Below, piece by piece: positions 19,006-26,412 of a stretch of 37,139 nucleotides of DNA (the first letter of the stretch is position 1; the number at the start of each line of letters is the position of its first letter). The position numbers were made by a program, and so were the translations under genes. Origin of the DNA: an uncultured Mailhella sp. (lineage in GTDB: Bacteria; Desulfobacterota; Desulfovibrionia; Desulfovibrionales; Desulfovibrionaceae); assembly GCF_944324615.1 (NCBI RefSeq), contig NZ_CALUWY010000025.1, forward strand, positions 1-37,139. Direction: 5' to 3'. The notes under the pieces were generated by a model, which searched no databases, was not told the origin of the DNA, and was given only the letters and a program-made list of their open reading frames with translations.

Positions 19006-20697
19006 ATGCCGCCTAGATACAGTCGTGAAATCACCATGCCCATCGTCATGGGCGACAGCCTCAAGGAGCAGTTCCGCACCTCGCCGTGCGAGCACTTCTG
19101 CCCCGCGGGCAATTCCATCCAGAAGATGCAGGCTCTTGTGGAAAAGGGCGAATTCGATGAAGCCCTGCGCTACCTGCGCGCCAAGAATCCCTTCCCCGGC
19201 GTGACCGGCCGCGTCTGCCCCCACTTCTGCCAGTCCAACTGCAACCGCGCAGGCTACGACGCCTGCGTGAACACCCGCGCCCTGGAACGCGCCGTCTACG
19301 ACCATGCCACCCTCGGCACCGCGCAGTTCAAGCGCCGTCCCTCCACGGGCAAGAGTGTGGGCGTCATCGGCGGCGGCCCCGCCGGTCTGACGGCCGCCTA
19401 CTTCCTGGCCCTCCTCGGCCATGATGTCACCGTGTACGAAGCCAACCCCGTGCTCGGCGGCATGGCCCGCTACGGTGTGCCGGATTTCCGTCTGCCCCGC
19501 GATGTGGTGGACCGCGAACTCGGCTGGGTGCTTGAAACCGGCGTCCGTGCCCGCGTGAACACCCAGGTCGGCCGCGACATCTCCTTCGCCGACCTGCGCG
19601 CCGCGCATGACGCCGTCATCGTGGCCACCGGCACGCCCAGGGAAAACAGCCTGCCCATCCCCGGTGCGGAATGCGCCGTGAAGGCCGTGGAATTTCTGCG
19701 TGAAGCCTCCCTCGGCCTGCGCCCTGAAGTGGGCAGACGCGTGGTCGTCATGGGCGGCGGCGGTGTCGGCTTCGACGCCGCCTTCGTGGCCCGCCGTCTC
19801 GGCGCGGAAGAAGTGCATGTCATCTGCCTGGAAAAGGCCGGTGAAATGCGCGCTCCCGAGGAAGACCTCGTCCAGGCTGCGGAAGAAGGCATCCAGATCC
19901 ACAACTCCTGCACCATGTCCGCCATCCGCACGCAGGACGGCAAGACCGCCGGTGTGGATTACTTTGAAGTGCAGGAATGCCGCTTCGATGAAAAGGGTCA
20001 CCTCACCCTGGTGCCCGTGGAAGGCGGAAATCACAGCCTCGACTGCGATACCGTGATCTTCGCCGTGGGCATGAAGACCGACCTCGGCTTCATGAGCGAA
20101 GCCGGTGTGGAACTCACCCCCCGCAACTGGATCGTGGTGAACAAGGAGCAGGCAAGCTCCGCTGAGGGCATCTTCGCCGCCGGCGACGTGTCCTCCGGCC
20201 CCGCCTCCATTGCCGGCGCCATCGGCGACGGCCGCCGCGCGGCCTTCGGCGTTCACGCCTGGCTCACCGGAGAAAAGTCCCGCGTCTACGTCATCGGCGA
20301 CGACAATACCATCGTGGCCCGCGACGATCTGGCCGGAACCAAGGAACCCTATGTGGTGCCCATGGAGGAAATCTACGGCATTCTCCAGTACGAGAAGACC
20401 GAGCCGCAGAAGCCCGCCTGCACCAACCACATGGACTTCACGGAAAACAACGCCGGATACACCGCCGAACAAGCCATGATCGAAGCCGCCCGCTGCATGC
20501 ACTGCGGTCACTGCAAGGGCTGCGGCACCTGCGTGGACGACTGCCCCGGCTATGTGCTGGAACTCAAGCACCTGGAAAACGGCCTCGACAGACCCGAAGT
20601 GGCCCATGGCGATGAATGCTGGCACTGCGCCAACTGCCGCACCAGCTGCCCCACCGGCGCCATAGGCTTCCGCTTCCCCCTGCGCATGCAGGTGTAA
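19006..20697 (+). CDS. GltD-like NAD(P)H:FAD oxidoreductase with C-terminal AprB-like ferredoxin domain
   Basis: A 563-residue multidomain electron-transfer protein. Residues 1-110 form the cysteine-rich domain of the glutamate synthase small subunit/dihydropyrimidine dehydrogenase type (CEHFC, CPHFCQSNC, C87). An FAD motif IGGGPAG lies at 121-127, an NAD(P) motif GGGGVG at 250-255, and the second FAD contact AAGD at 391-394. The C-terminal part carries ferredoxin cysteines 497, 500, 503, 506, 509, 513 and 538, 541, 544, 548. Its ending CWHCANCRTSCPTGAIGFRFPL resembles AprB. AAGGAG lies seven bases before ATG 19006. A hairpin at 18896-18930 in the 124-base gap lacks a T-run, so the two genes are probably one operon. 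I infer it draws electrons from NAD(P)H for the flavoproteins. Confidence 0.9.
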   Translation: MPPRYSREITMPIVMGDSLKEQFRTSPCEHFCPAGNSIQKMQALVEKGEFDEALRYLRAKNPFPGVTGRVCPHFCQSNCNRAGYDACVNTRALERAVYDHATLGTAQFKRRPSTGKSVGVIGGGPAGLTAAYFLALLGHDVTVYEANPVLGGMARYGVPDFRLPRDVVDRELGWVLETGVRARVNTQVGRDISFADLRAAHDAVIVATGTPRENSLPIPGAECAVKAVEFLREASLGLRPEVGRRVVVMGGGGVGFDAAFVARRLGAEEVHVICLEKAGEMRAPEEDLVQAAEEGIQIHNSCTMSAIRTQDGKTAGVDYFEVQECRFDEKGHLTLVPVEGGNHSLDCDTVIFAVGMKTDLGFMSEAGVELTPRNWIVVNKEQASSAEGIFAAGDVSSGPASIAGAIGDGRRAAFGVHAWLTGEKSRVYVIGDDNTIVARDDLAGTKEPYVVPMEEIYGILQYEKTEPQKPACTNHMDFTENNAGYTAEQAMIEAARCMHCGHCKGCGTCVDDCPGYVLELKHLENGLDRPEVAHGDECWHCANCRTSCPTGAIGFRFPLRMQV

Positions 20698-20713
20698 TTC
20701 CTTTATCCCTCGT

Positions 20714-20753
20714 AAAAAGCTCCCTGTCCGCTCCGGCGGGCAGGGAGCTTTTT
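20714..20753 (+). terminator. Rho-independent terminator of module 1
   Basis: A long stem AAAAAGCTCCCTG...CAGGGAGCTTTTT begins 17 bases after the oxidoreductase stop codon and ends in T5. The A-run on the left arm means it could also work on the minus strand. It separates module 1 from module 2. Confidence 0.9.
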
Positions 20754-21353
20754 CGTCCCTTTTCTTGATTCTTATTTCACAATACCATCTCCGCGCGGAA
20801 GCCTCAGGCCCGCGTTTCTTCGGCCGATTTCATGCCCCATCACCACAAAATCGGCCTTTCTTCCCCGAAAAATGCGCAAAAAAGCGCCCGGAGGGCATCT
20901 TTTTTCCCGAAAAACGAGGCAGGCCGGCTTTTTCCGGCAGGTTCATGTTCAAAATATCCCGCTCCGGTGCCTTTTCTTCCGGCGACATGAGAAAAGAAAG
21001 AATAACACATTTTGCTGATTTTATTCACATCTTTTTATCATTTCCGGCATTTTTCCCGCCCTCTGCACCGGAAAAAGCCTTTTCCGGAGTGTATGATTTC
21101 ATCAAACAAAAATTAAAAATTATCGCTTTGACTTATTTTAGTTAAAATGTGATTTTTCTATCAACATATCACGCATTCCGCGCGACCGGGGGCGGCACAG
21201 CCGCCGTTTCCAAGGGGACGGAAATGACCGGGAGCGCAAGGCAAAGGAATTTCTTCCGAAAAATGCACGGAGATTTTTCGGTTCTTCACTGGCAAACAGC
21301 GAAGATGCTCAGCCGTACCCGCCGGGGGGCGGACGGCTTATGAGGAAATATCA
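20754..21353. other. 600-base regulatory region between modules 1 and 2
   Basis: No convincing gene; the open frames here lack ribosome sites and have erratic composition. It is AT-rich compared with its surroundings. It contains an ATTTCACAA site (20774-20782), a hairpin CCGGAAAA-AGCC-TTTTCCGG (21068-21087) immediately before the LysR operator, the operator module itself (21090-21132), and a leader of roughly 200 bases with a second hairpin CCGAAAAA/TTTTTCGG (21256-21281) before the ferredoxin gene. Confidence 0.65.
21090..21132 (+). promoter_or_regulatory. Predicted LysR operator/promoter module, copy 2
   Basis: TGTATGATTTCATCAAACAA at 21090-21109 is identical over 20 bases to 17044-17063. 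After the same 13-base gap comes TCGCTTTGAC (copy 1: TCGATTTGAC), giving a -35-like TTGACT. A looser relative, TGTGATTTTTCTATCAAC, lies at about 21148-21165 and might be a second contact site. This module drives the ferredoxin/flavoprotein/permease operon. Confidence 0.75.
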
Positions 21354-21626
21354 ATGATACAGCATATCGACGACGCCAAATGCGTCGGCTGCGGCGTATG
21401 CGTGCAGAAGTGCCCTCTGGACGCCATCCGGCTCAATGAAGCGGGCAAGGCCTTCATCGCCTACCCCGACGACTGCATGACCTGCTATGTCTGCGAACGG
21501 CTCTGCCCTGCCGGAGCCATCTTCGTCCATCCTTTCAAGGAAAAGCTGCCTCCGGTCTTTCCGGGCCCCCGGTACGAGGCCGTGGAAGGGAACGATCTGA
21601 GAGACAAGGAGGCCTACCATGCCTAG
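21354..21626 (+). CDS. 2x[4Fe-4S] ferredoxin (module 2)
   Basis: A 90-residue dicluster ferredoxin. The two cysteine sets are C10-C13-C16-C20 (CVGCGVCVQKCP) and C41-C44-C47-C51 (CMTCYVCERLCP), both complete. A tail of about 35 residues extends beyond the clusters and may dock the flavoprotein. GAGGA sits seven bases before ATG 21354. Its last eight bases overlap the start of the flavoprotein gene, showing translational coupling; the two likely form an AprBA-like complex in which it delivers or receives single electrons. Confidence 0.93.
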   Translation: MIQHIDDAKCVGCGVCVQKCPLDAIRLNEAGKAFIAYPDDCMTCYVCERLCPAGAIFVHPFKEKLPPVFPGPRYEAVEGNDLRDKEAYHA

Positions 21627-23340
21627 AACCACGCATGTTGTGGAAAGCGATCTGCTCATCATCGGCGGAGGTTCCGCCGGCCTGTGGGCCGCCAAGCGTT
21701 TCACCGAGCTTCTGCCGGAAAAGAAGGTGGTCATCGTCGACAAGGGCCCCAAGGACTGGGGCGGACTCATGTCCATGGCGGGAGGCGACTTCGACGCCGT
21801 CATTCCCGGCGACGATCTCAATGCCTGGGTGGAAGACTTCATTTATTATTTCGACGGGCTCTGCGATCAGGAACAGATAGAAGAGCTGCTCCGCCGCTCC
21901 TATGACCGTCTGGAAGACTACCAGCGCTACGGCTGCGAATTCTTCCGCAAGGAAGACGGCACGCTCAAGAGCATTCCTCAGCGCGGCCTGCCCCACGTCA
22001 AGCTGTATCCGGCCAAGCTCGTGGGCCGGGGCGGGGAAGACATGGTGCGCAACCTTGTCCGTCAGCTGCGCAAGGCCAATGTGGAAAGCCTCGGCCGCAT
22101 CATGGTGACCGACCTTCTGAAAAAGGACGGCCGCGTGGTCGGCGCCGTGGGCTTTGATTCCATAAACGGCGATTTCTACCGCTTCCACGCGCAGGTCGTC
22201 ATTGCGGCCACGGGCGTGGGCGGCTGGAAGACCTCCTACGGCAAGAACACCCCCACCGGCGAAGGCGTGGAAATGGTGTGGAACGCCGGGGCCAGACTGA
22301 AGGACTTCGAGTTCAGCCGCGTGTGGAACATGCCCCGCTATTTCGGCTGGGAAGGGCAGACCAAGCTCATTCCCCTGGGCGCGCGCTTCATCAACTCCAA
22401 GGGCGAAGACTTCATGAAGAAGTATTCTCCCGTGCTCGGCGTGAACACCGACCCGCACTACATCACCATAGCCATGGCCATGGAAATCCGTGCCGGCCGC
22501 GGGCCCATCTATTTCGACATCAGCCACATCAATCCGGAAAACCTGATCCTGCTCAAGCCCCAGAACGGCTGGCAGCTCATGAACTATGAGAAGCTCTCCA
22601 GGCTCGGCATGGATCTGTTCCGCGACAACACCGAATGGCTGCCGCAGATGACCATTTCCTACGGCGGCATGGAAGCCTCCATCAAGGGCGTGACCAACGT
22701 GGAAGGGCTGTTTGCCGCAGGCACGGCCAGAAGCACGGAACCCGGCGTGTACGCCGGCGGCTTCGCCCTCATGAGCACCTCCGTCACCGGGCATCTTGCC
22801 GGTGAAGGCGCGGCCGAATTCCTCCAGTCCGCCGCGCCCGTGAACGGTGCGGAATGCGACGACGACGTGGACGCCCTGTGCGAAGCCATCTATGCGCCCC
22901 TGGGCCGCGAAGGTCTGGCCCCGCGCGATGTGCTCAAGAAGGTGCAGGCCGCCATGTTCCCCTATGATGTTTCCATTCTGAAAACGGAAGCCTCACTTCA
23001 GAGGGCGCTCGATGAAATCGTGCGCATCCGTACGGAAGAAGTGCCCGCCATGGCCGCATCCGACCCGCATTACCTGCTCAAGCTCAGGGAAGTGCGCTCC
23101 ATGGCCTTTGTGAGCGAGCTGTACCTGCGCGCCTCCCTGGAACGCCGGGAATCGCGTGCCGGACACTTCCGCGAGGACTACCCCCACCGTTCCGAAGACG
23201 GCCTCGCCTGGCTCATCATCCGGCGCAAGGAAGACGGCGGCATGGAAATCAGCAGAAAGCGCGTTCCGCTGGAACGCTACAGCCGCCCCATCACCCGGTA
23301 CTATCAGGATAACTTCCGCTTCACCTCCGAAGACCGCTAA
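21619..23340 (+). CDS. AprA/fumarate-reductase-like FAD flavoprotein (module 2)
   Basis: A 573-residue soluble FAD oxidoreductase of the same superfamily as the module 1 enzyme but clearly divergent from it. The FAD motif is GGGSAG at 16-21, followed by VDKGPKDWGGLMSMAGGD. GRGPIYFD is conserved with AprA, and the C-terminal ERRESRAGHFREDYP is typical of the AprA/SdhA/NadB group. The HPTG motif is missing and the AprA-type arginine before GRGP appears replaced by a hydrophobic residue (by eye). No signal peptide. AAGGAGG lies upstream of ATG 21619 and the gene overlaps the ferredoxin by eight bases. The permease follows 30 bases later, so this enzyme probably acts on what the permease imports. 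Reaction not known. Confidence 0.88.
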   Translation: MPRTTHVVESDLLIIGGGSAGLWAAKRFTELLPEKKVVIVDKGPKDWGGLMSMAGGDFDAVIPGDDLNAWVEDFIYYFDGLCDQEQIEELLRRSYDRLEDYQRYGCEFFRKEDGTLKSIPQRGLPHVKLYPAKLVGRGGEDMVRNLVRQLRKANVESLGRIMVTDLLKKDGRVVGAVGFDSINGDFYRFHAQVVIAATGVGGWKTSYGKNTPTGEGVEMVWNAGARLKDFEFSRVWNMPRYFGWEGQTKLIPLGARFINSKGEDFMKKYSPVLGVNTDPHYITIAMAMEIRAGRGPIYFDISHINPENLILLKPQNGWQLMNYEKLSRLGMDLFRDNTEWLPQMTISYGGMEASIKGVTNVEGLFAAGTARSTEPGVYAGGFALMSTSVTGHLAGEGAAEFLQSAAPVNGAECDDDVDALCEAIYAPLGREGLAPRDVLKKVQAAMFPYDVSILKTEASLQRALDEIVRIRTEEVPAMAASDPHYLLKLREVRSMAFVSELYLRASLERRESRAGHFREDYPHRSEDGLAWLIIRRKEDGGMEISRKRVPLERYSRPITRYYQDNFRFTSEDR

Positions 23341-23370
23341 TCCGCATTTTTTCTCTCAGGAGACTTTACC

Positions 23371-24840
23371 ATGGCTGCCACCAGCACCGCTCCCGCCGCG
23401 CCCAAAAAGCCGGACGTCATGTACTTCGTGCACACCGTCATCTGCCTTGCCATCATGTTCGGCTTCGGGCAGCTTTCCCCCATCGAACCCCTCACCCCGC
23501 TGGGGATGAACCTCATCGGCGTCTTCCTCGGCGTGCTTTACGGCTGGATCTTCATCGACATCATCTGGCCCAGCATCGCCGGCCTGCTCGCGCTCATGCT
23601 CGTCGGCGGCATGAAGCCCGGCATGCTGCTCAACAAGAGCTTCGGTGACCCCATCGTGGTCATGATGTTCTTCATCTTCGTGTTCTGCGCCACCATCAAC
23701 TACTACGGCCTGTCCAAGTTCATCTCGCTGTGGTTCATCACCCGCAAGGCCGTGGCCGGCAAACCCTGGCTGTTCACCTACACCTTCCTCGCCTCCATCA
23801 TGCTGCTCGGCGGCCTGACCAGCGCCTCCCCTGCGGCGGTCATCGGCTGGAGCATCCTGTACGGCGTGTGCGACGTGTGCGGCTACAAGAAGGGCGACGG
23901 CTACCCCACCATGATGGTGTTCGGCATCGTGTACGCCGCCCAGGTGGGCATGGCCCTCATTCCCTTCAAGCAGGCCGCCCTCACCGTCATGAGCGCCTAT
24001 GAAACCATGTCCGGCACGCATATCGACTACGCCAAGTACATGTTCATCGCGCTTGTCGCCTGCGCCCTGTGCTCCCTGCTCTTCCTGCTCATCGGCAAGT
24101 ACATCTTCCGTCCCGACGTGAGCAAGCTCGCCAGCCTCGACGCCAGCCAGCTCGACAAGGATCAGAGCCTGAGCCTCAACAAGGTGCAGAAGATGGTGCT
24201 CGGCTTCCTCTTCGCCCTGGTGGCGCTGCTGCTCATCCCTGCCTTCCTGCCCAAGGATCTGGCCATCGTCCGCTTCCTCAAGAGCATAGGCAACACCGGC
24301 ATATGCATGTTCCTCGTGGGCCTCATGTGCTTCATCAAGGTCAACGGCAAGCCGCTGCTCCGCTTCAAGGCCATGGTGGACGACGGCGTGGCCTGGGGCA
24401 TCATCTTCATCCTTGCCATGGTTCAGCCCCTCTCCGGCGCCATGGCCAAGCCCGAAAGCGGCATCACGCCCTTCCTCATGACCATGCTTGAACCGCTGTT
24501 CGGTTCCGGTTCCCCGCTGTTCTTCGCCGTGTGCATGGGCCTTCTGGCCACCATTCTCACCCAGTTCATCAACAACGGCGCCGTGGGCGTGGCTCTCATG
24601 CCCGTCATCTACAGCTACTGCACCAACATGGGCGTCGGACCGGAACTGCCCGTCATCATGGTGGTCATGGGCGTGCATCTGGCCTTCCTCACTCCTGCCG
24701 CCAGCTCCAGCGCCGCGCTTCTGCACGGCAACGAATGGGCCAGCACCAAGAGCATCTGGAAGTCCTCGCCCATCGTCATTCTGCTCTCCTGGATACTGAT
24801 GAGCGCCGTCATCACCATCATCGGTTCCGCCATCTTCTAG
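23371..24840 (+). CDS. SLC13/DASS-type anion permease (module 2)
   Basis: A 489-residue inner-membrane protein with about 11-12 hydrophobic segments. It fits the SLC13 (divalent anion:sodium symporter)/ion transporter superfamily. The two pseudo-symmetric hairpin regions appear as GGLTSASPAAVIGW and TQFINNGAVGVALMP, where family members bind carboxylate and sodium. Members carry di- and tricarboxylates, sulfate or related anions; the substrate here cannot be read from sequence. AGGAG precedes ATG 23371. It is the third gene of the ferredoxin/flavoprotein operon, which argues that it supplies the flavoprotein substrate or exchanges substrate for product. A hairpin (24848-24879) and a stronger terminator follow. 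Confidence 0.85.
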   Translation: MAATSTAPAAPKKPDVMYFVHTVICLAIMFGFGQLSPIEPLTPLGMNLIGVFLGVLYGWIFIDIIWPSIAGLLALMLVGGMKPGMLLNKSFGDPIVVMMFFIFVFCATINYYGLSKFISLWFITRKAVAGKPWLFTYTFLASIMLLGGLTSASPAAVIGWSILYGVCDVCGYKKGDGYPTMMVFGIVYAAQVGMALIPFKQAALTVMSAYETMSGTHIDYAKYMFIALVACALCSLLFLLIGKYIFRPDVSKLASLDASQLDKDQSLSLNKVQKMVLGFLFALVALLLIPAFLPKDLAIVRFLKSIGNTGICMFLVGLMCFIKVNGKPLLRFKAMVDDGVAWGIIFILAMVQPLSGAMAKPESGITPFLMTMLEPLFGSGSPLFFAVCMGLLATILTQFINNGAVGVALMPVIYSYCTNMGVGPELPVIMVVMGVHLAFLTPAASSSAALLHGNEWASTKSIWKSSPIVILLSWILMSAVITIIGSAIF

Positions 24841-24968
24841 CCTCCACGCCTGCGGAAAGTTCCGCCTTTCCGCAGGCGACAGCCATGTGCCGCAGCACGC
24901 GGGCGGGGAGCCCATGTTCGTCCCGTCCGCTTCAGCATGGGAATCGCAAAAGATCCCCATGCCTCCAG

Positions 24969-25010
24969 AGAGCGCCGCTCCGCCCCCGCGAAGCGGCGCT
25001 CTTCTTTCCC
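24969..25010 (+). terminator. Probable terminator of module 2
   Basis: An 11-bp stem AGAGCGCCGCT / AGCGGCGCTCT around a 12-base loop is followed by TCTTTCCC, a weak T-tract. A second perfect stem (GCCTGCGGAAAG / CTTTCCGCAGGC, about 24848-24879) lies closer to the permease stop codon but lacks a T-run. Confidence 0.6.
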
Positions 25011-25088
25011 TGTCTTGCCCCTCCCCTGCTTCCCTGCTACCATTTCCGCGCCCCCTTCCGGCATCCTCCTCTTCTGCAAGGACATGTC

Positions 25089-25811
25089 ATGACCGGCTCC
25101 GCCTCCTTTTCCCCGGAACACGCTCCCCTCGCGGACTTCATGTCCTTTGCCGTCCCCGTGGCGCGGGGCGATGTGGACGCATCCTCCGCCGTATGGCAGG
25201 AAATTCAGCGCGAAGGCACGAAAATCCTCTGTCCGGCGAAAAGCTTCATCGACCTTTCCGGCCCCCGGCTCTTCGACATGTACTTTCTGGAAAAGGGCAG
25301 AGTACGCATTCTCTTCGATACGCTGGACGGCAGGCAGCGCGCCCTCATGACCTTCGAGCCCGGGGGCATCTTCAACCTCGCCTGCGCGCTCACGCACAGA
25401 AACGCCTCCGGTCAGTACTACTGCGTGGAAGACAGCGTGATCTGGCGTATTCCCGGTTCCGTACTTCAGGATGCGCGCGCCGTTGCGGCCTGCCCCGCCC
25501 TTGCCGCCTACGCCCTCACGCAGATGGGCACCGTGACGCTCATACACAGCACCTTTCTTTCCGACATGCTCATGGATGAGTTCACCATCCGCTTCTGCCG
25601 CTACCTCGTCTCGCTTGCGGCAAGGCACGGCAGCACGGAATTTCCCCTCGGCCTTACACAGGAACGCTGCGCCGCCACTTTCGGCGTGCACAGAGCCACC
25701 CTGGGCAGAGCCATACAGTACCTGAAGCGTCAGGGCGTGCTGGAAAGCTTCCGCCGCGGCAGGGTGTGCATCCTCGACATGGAGCGCCTGCGCCGCATGG
25801 CGGGCGTCTGA
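25089..25811 (+). CDS. Crp/Fnr-family transcriptional regulator
   Basis: A 240-residue regulator. The N-terminal part (about residues 30-140) is a cyclic-nucleotide-binding-like beta-roll (LFDMYFLEKGRVRILFDTLDGRQRALMTFEPGGIFNLACAL), and the C-terminal winged helix (about 175-235) reads FPLGLTQERCAATFGVHRATLGRAIQYLKRQGVLESFRRGRV. The N-terminal cysteine cluster of oxygen-sensing FNR is absent, so the signal is something other than a cluster of that type. Start at ATG 25089 with AAGGA six bases upstream. It lies just before module 3 in the same direction, with a candidate Crp-like site in the following gap; local control of module 3 is inferred. Confidence 0.9.
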   Translation: MTGSASFSPEHAPLADFMSFAVPVARGDVDASSAVWQEIQREGTKILCPAKSFIDLSGPRLFDMYFLEKGRVRILFDTLDGRQRALMTFEPGGIFNLACALTHRNASGQYYCVEDSVIWRIPGSVLQDARAVAACPALAAYALTQMGTVTLIHSTFLSDMLMDEFTIRFCRYLVSLAARHGSTEFPLGLTQERCAATFGVHRATLGRAIQYLKRQGVLESFRRGRVCILDMERLRRMAGV

Positions 25812-25943
25812 CGCATCTCACCCGCACGGGGCCTGTGCCCTCGCCTGCACGCGGCAGACTGCGGGGCCTTTCCTTGCACTCCTTTTCCAGAAAAAGAAAA
25901 AAAACTCCCGGAATGTCGCACGCGCGATATTTTCTCTTCTTCC

Positions 25944-25962
25944 TTTGTGAAATTCTGTACAC
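25944..25962 (+). promoter_or_regulatory. Candidate Crp/Fnr-type site upstream of module 3
   Basis: TTTGTGAAATTCTGTACAC has a good left half (TGTGA) and a degenerate right half (GTACA) at the usual six-base spacing. It lies 57 bases before the ferredoxin start and just after the crp-like gene. Only one half matches well, so confidence is low. Confidence 0.35.
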
Positions 25963-26018
25963 GTCGTCCACCGGCGACATCCGCCGTACGAATGCTCACT
26001 TTTGCAAAGGAGAAGAAT

Positions 26019-26273
26019 ATGCCCCCGGTCATCAACACAGAAGCGTGTCTCGGCTGCGGCATCTGCGCCGACGTGTGTCCCCTGCAGGTATTCCGTCACA
26101 ACAAGGTCACGGACAAGGTGCCCGAAGTGAAGCGCCCCTATGAATGCTGGCACTGCAACGCCTGCGTGCTGGACTGCCCGGCCCACGCCATAGAACTGCG
26201 CCTGCCGCTCACGCACATGCTGCTTTATGTGGACGCCGACACCCTGAAGCCCAGGGATCTGCCCGCACGCTGA
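26019..26273 (+). CDS. AprB-like 2x[4Fe-4S] ferredoxin (module 3)
   Basis: An 84-residue dicluster ferredoxin with C10-C13-C16-C20 (CLGCGICADVCP) and C43-C46-C49-C53 (CWHCNACVLDCP). The stretch ECWHCNACVLDCPAHAIELRLPL closely resembles AprB (ECWECYNCVKICPQQAIEVR) and the C-terminal end of the module 1 oxidoreductase. AAGGAG lies six bases before ATG 26019; the upstream ATG at 25992 has no ribosome site. It probably partners the flavoprotein starting at 26413. The 139-base gap between them holds no terminator. Confidence 0.93.
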   Translation: MPPVINTEACLGCGICADVCPLQVFRHNKVTDKVPEVKRPYECWHCNACVLDCPAHAIELRLPLTHMLLYVDADTLKPRDLPAR

Positions 26274-26412
26274 AAGGCCTCGTGAACGTTCCTGAAAAAC
26301 CGGTCATCCTCCGCCTCTTCCCTTCCGCCGCCCCCTGCCGGCAGACACGAAAACCTTCCGAAAAGGATGCACCGGCTCTCTCCCTCACACCGTATTTCTC
26401 CGGAGGTCATCC

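Noticed and set aside
18991..20625. Minus-strand 544-codon open frame opposite the GltD-like gene, and similar frames opposite the flavoproteins and permeases
   Set aside because: Antisense shadows in high-GC DNA; composition is His/Ala/Gly/Val-rich with no motifs.
20765..21343. Open frames of 126 and 64 codons in the regulatory region between modules 1 and 2
   Set aside because: No ribosome sites, composition unlike real proteins, and the region carries operator and hairpin signals instead.
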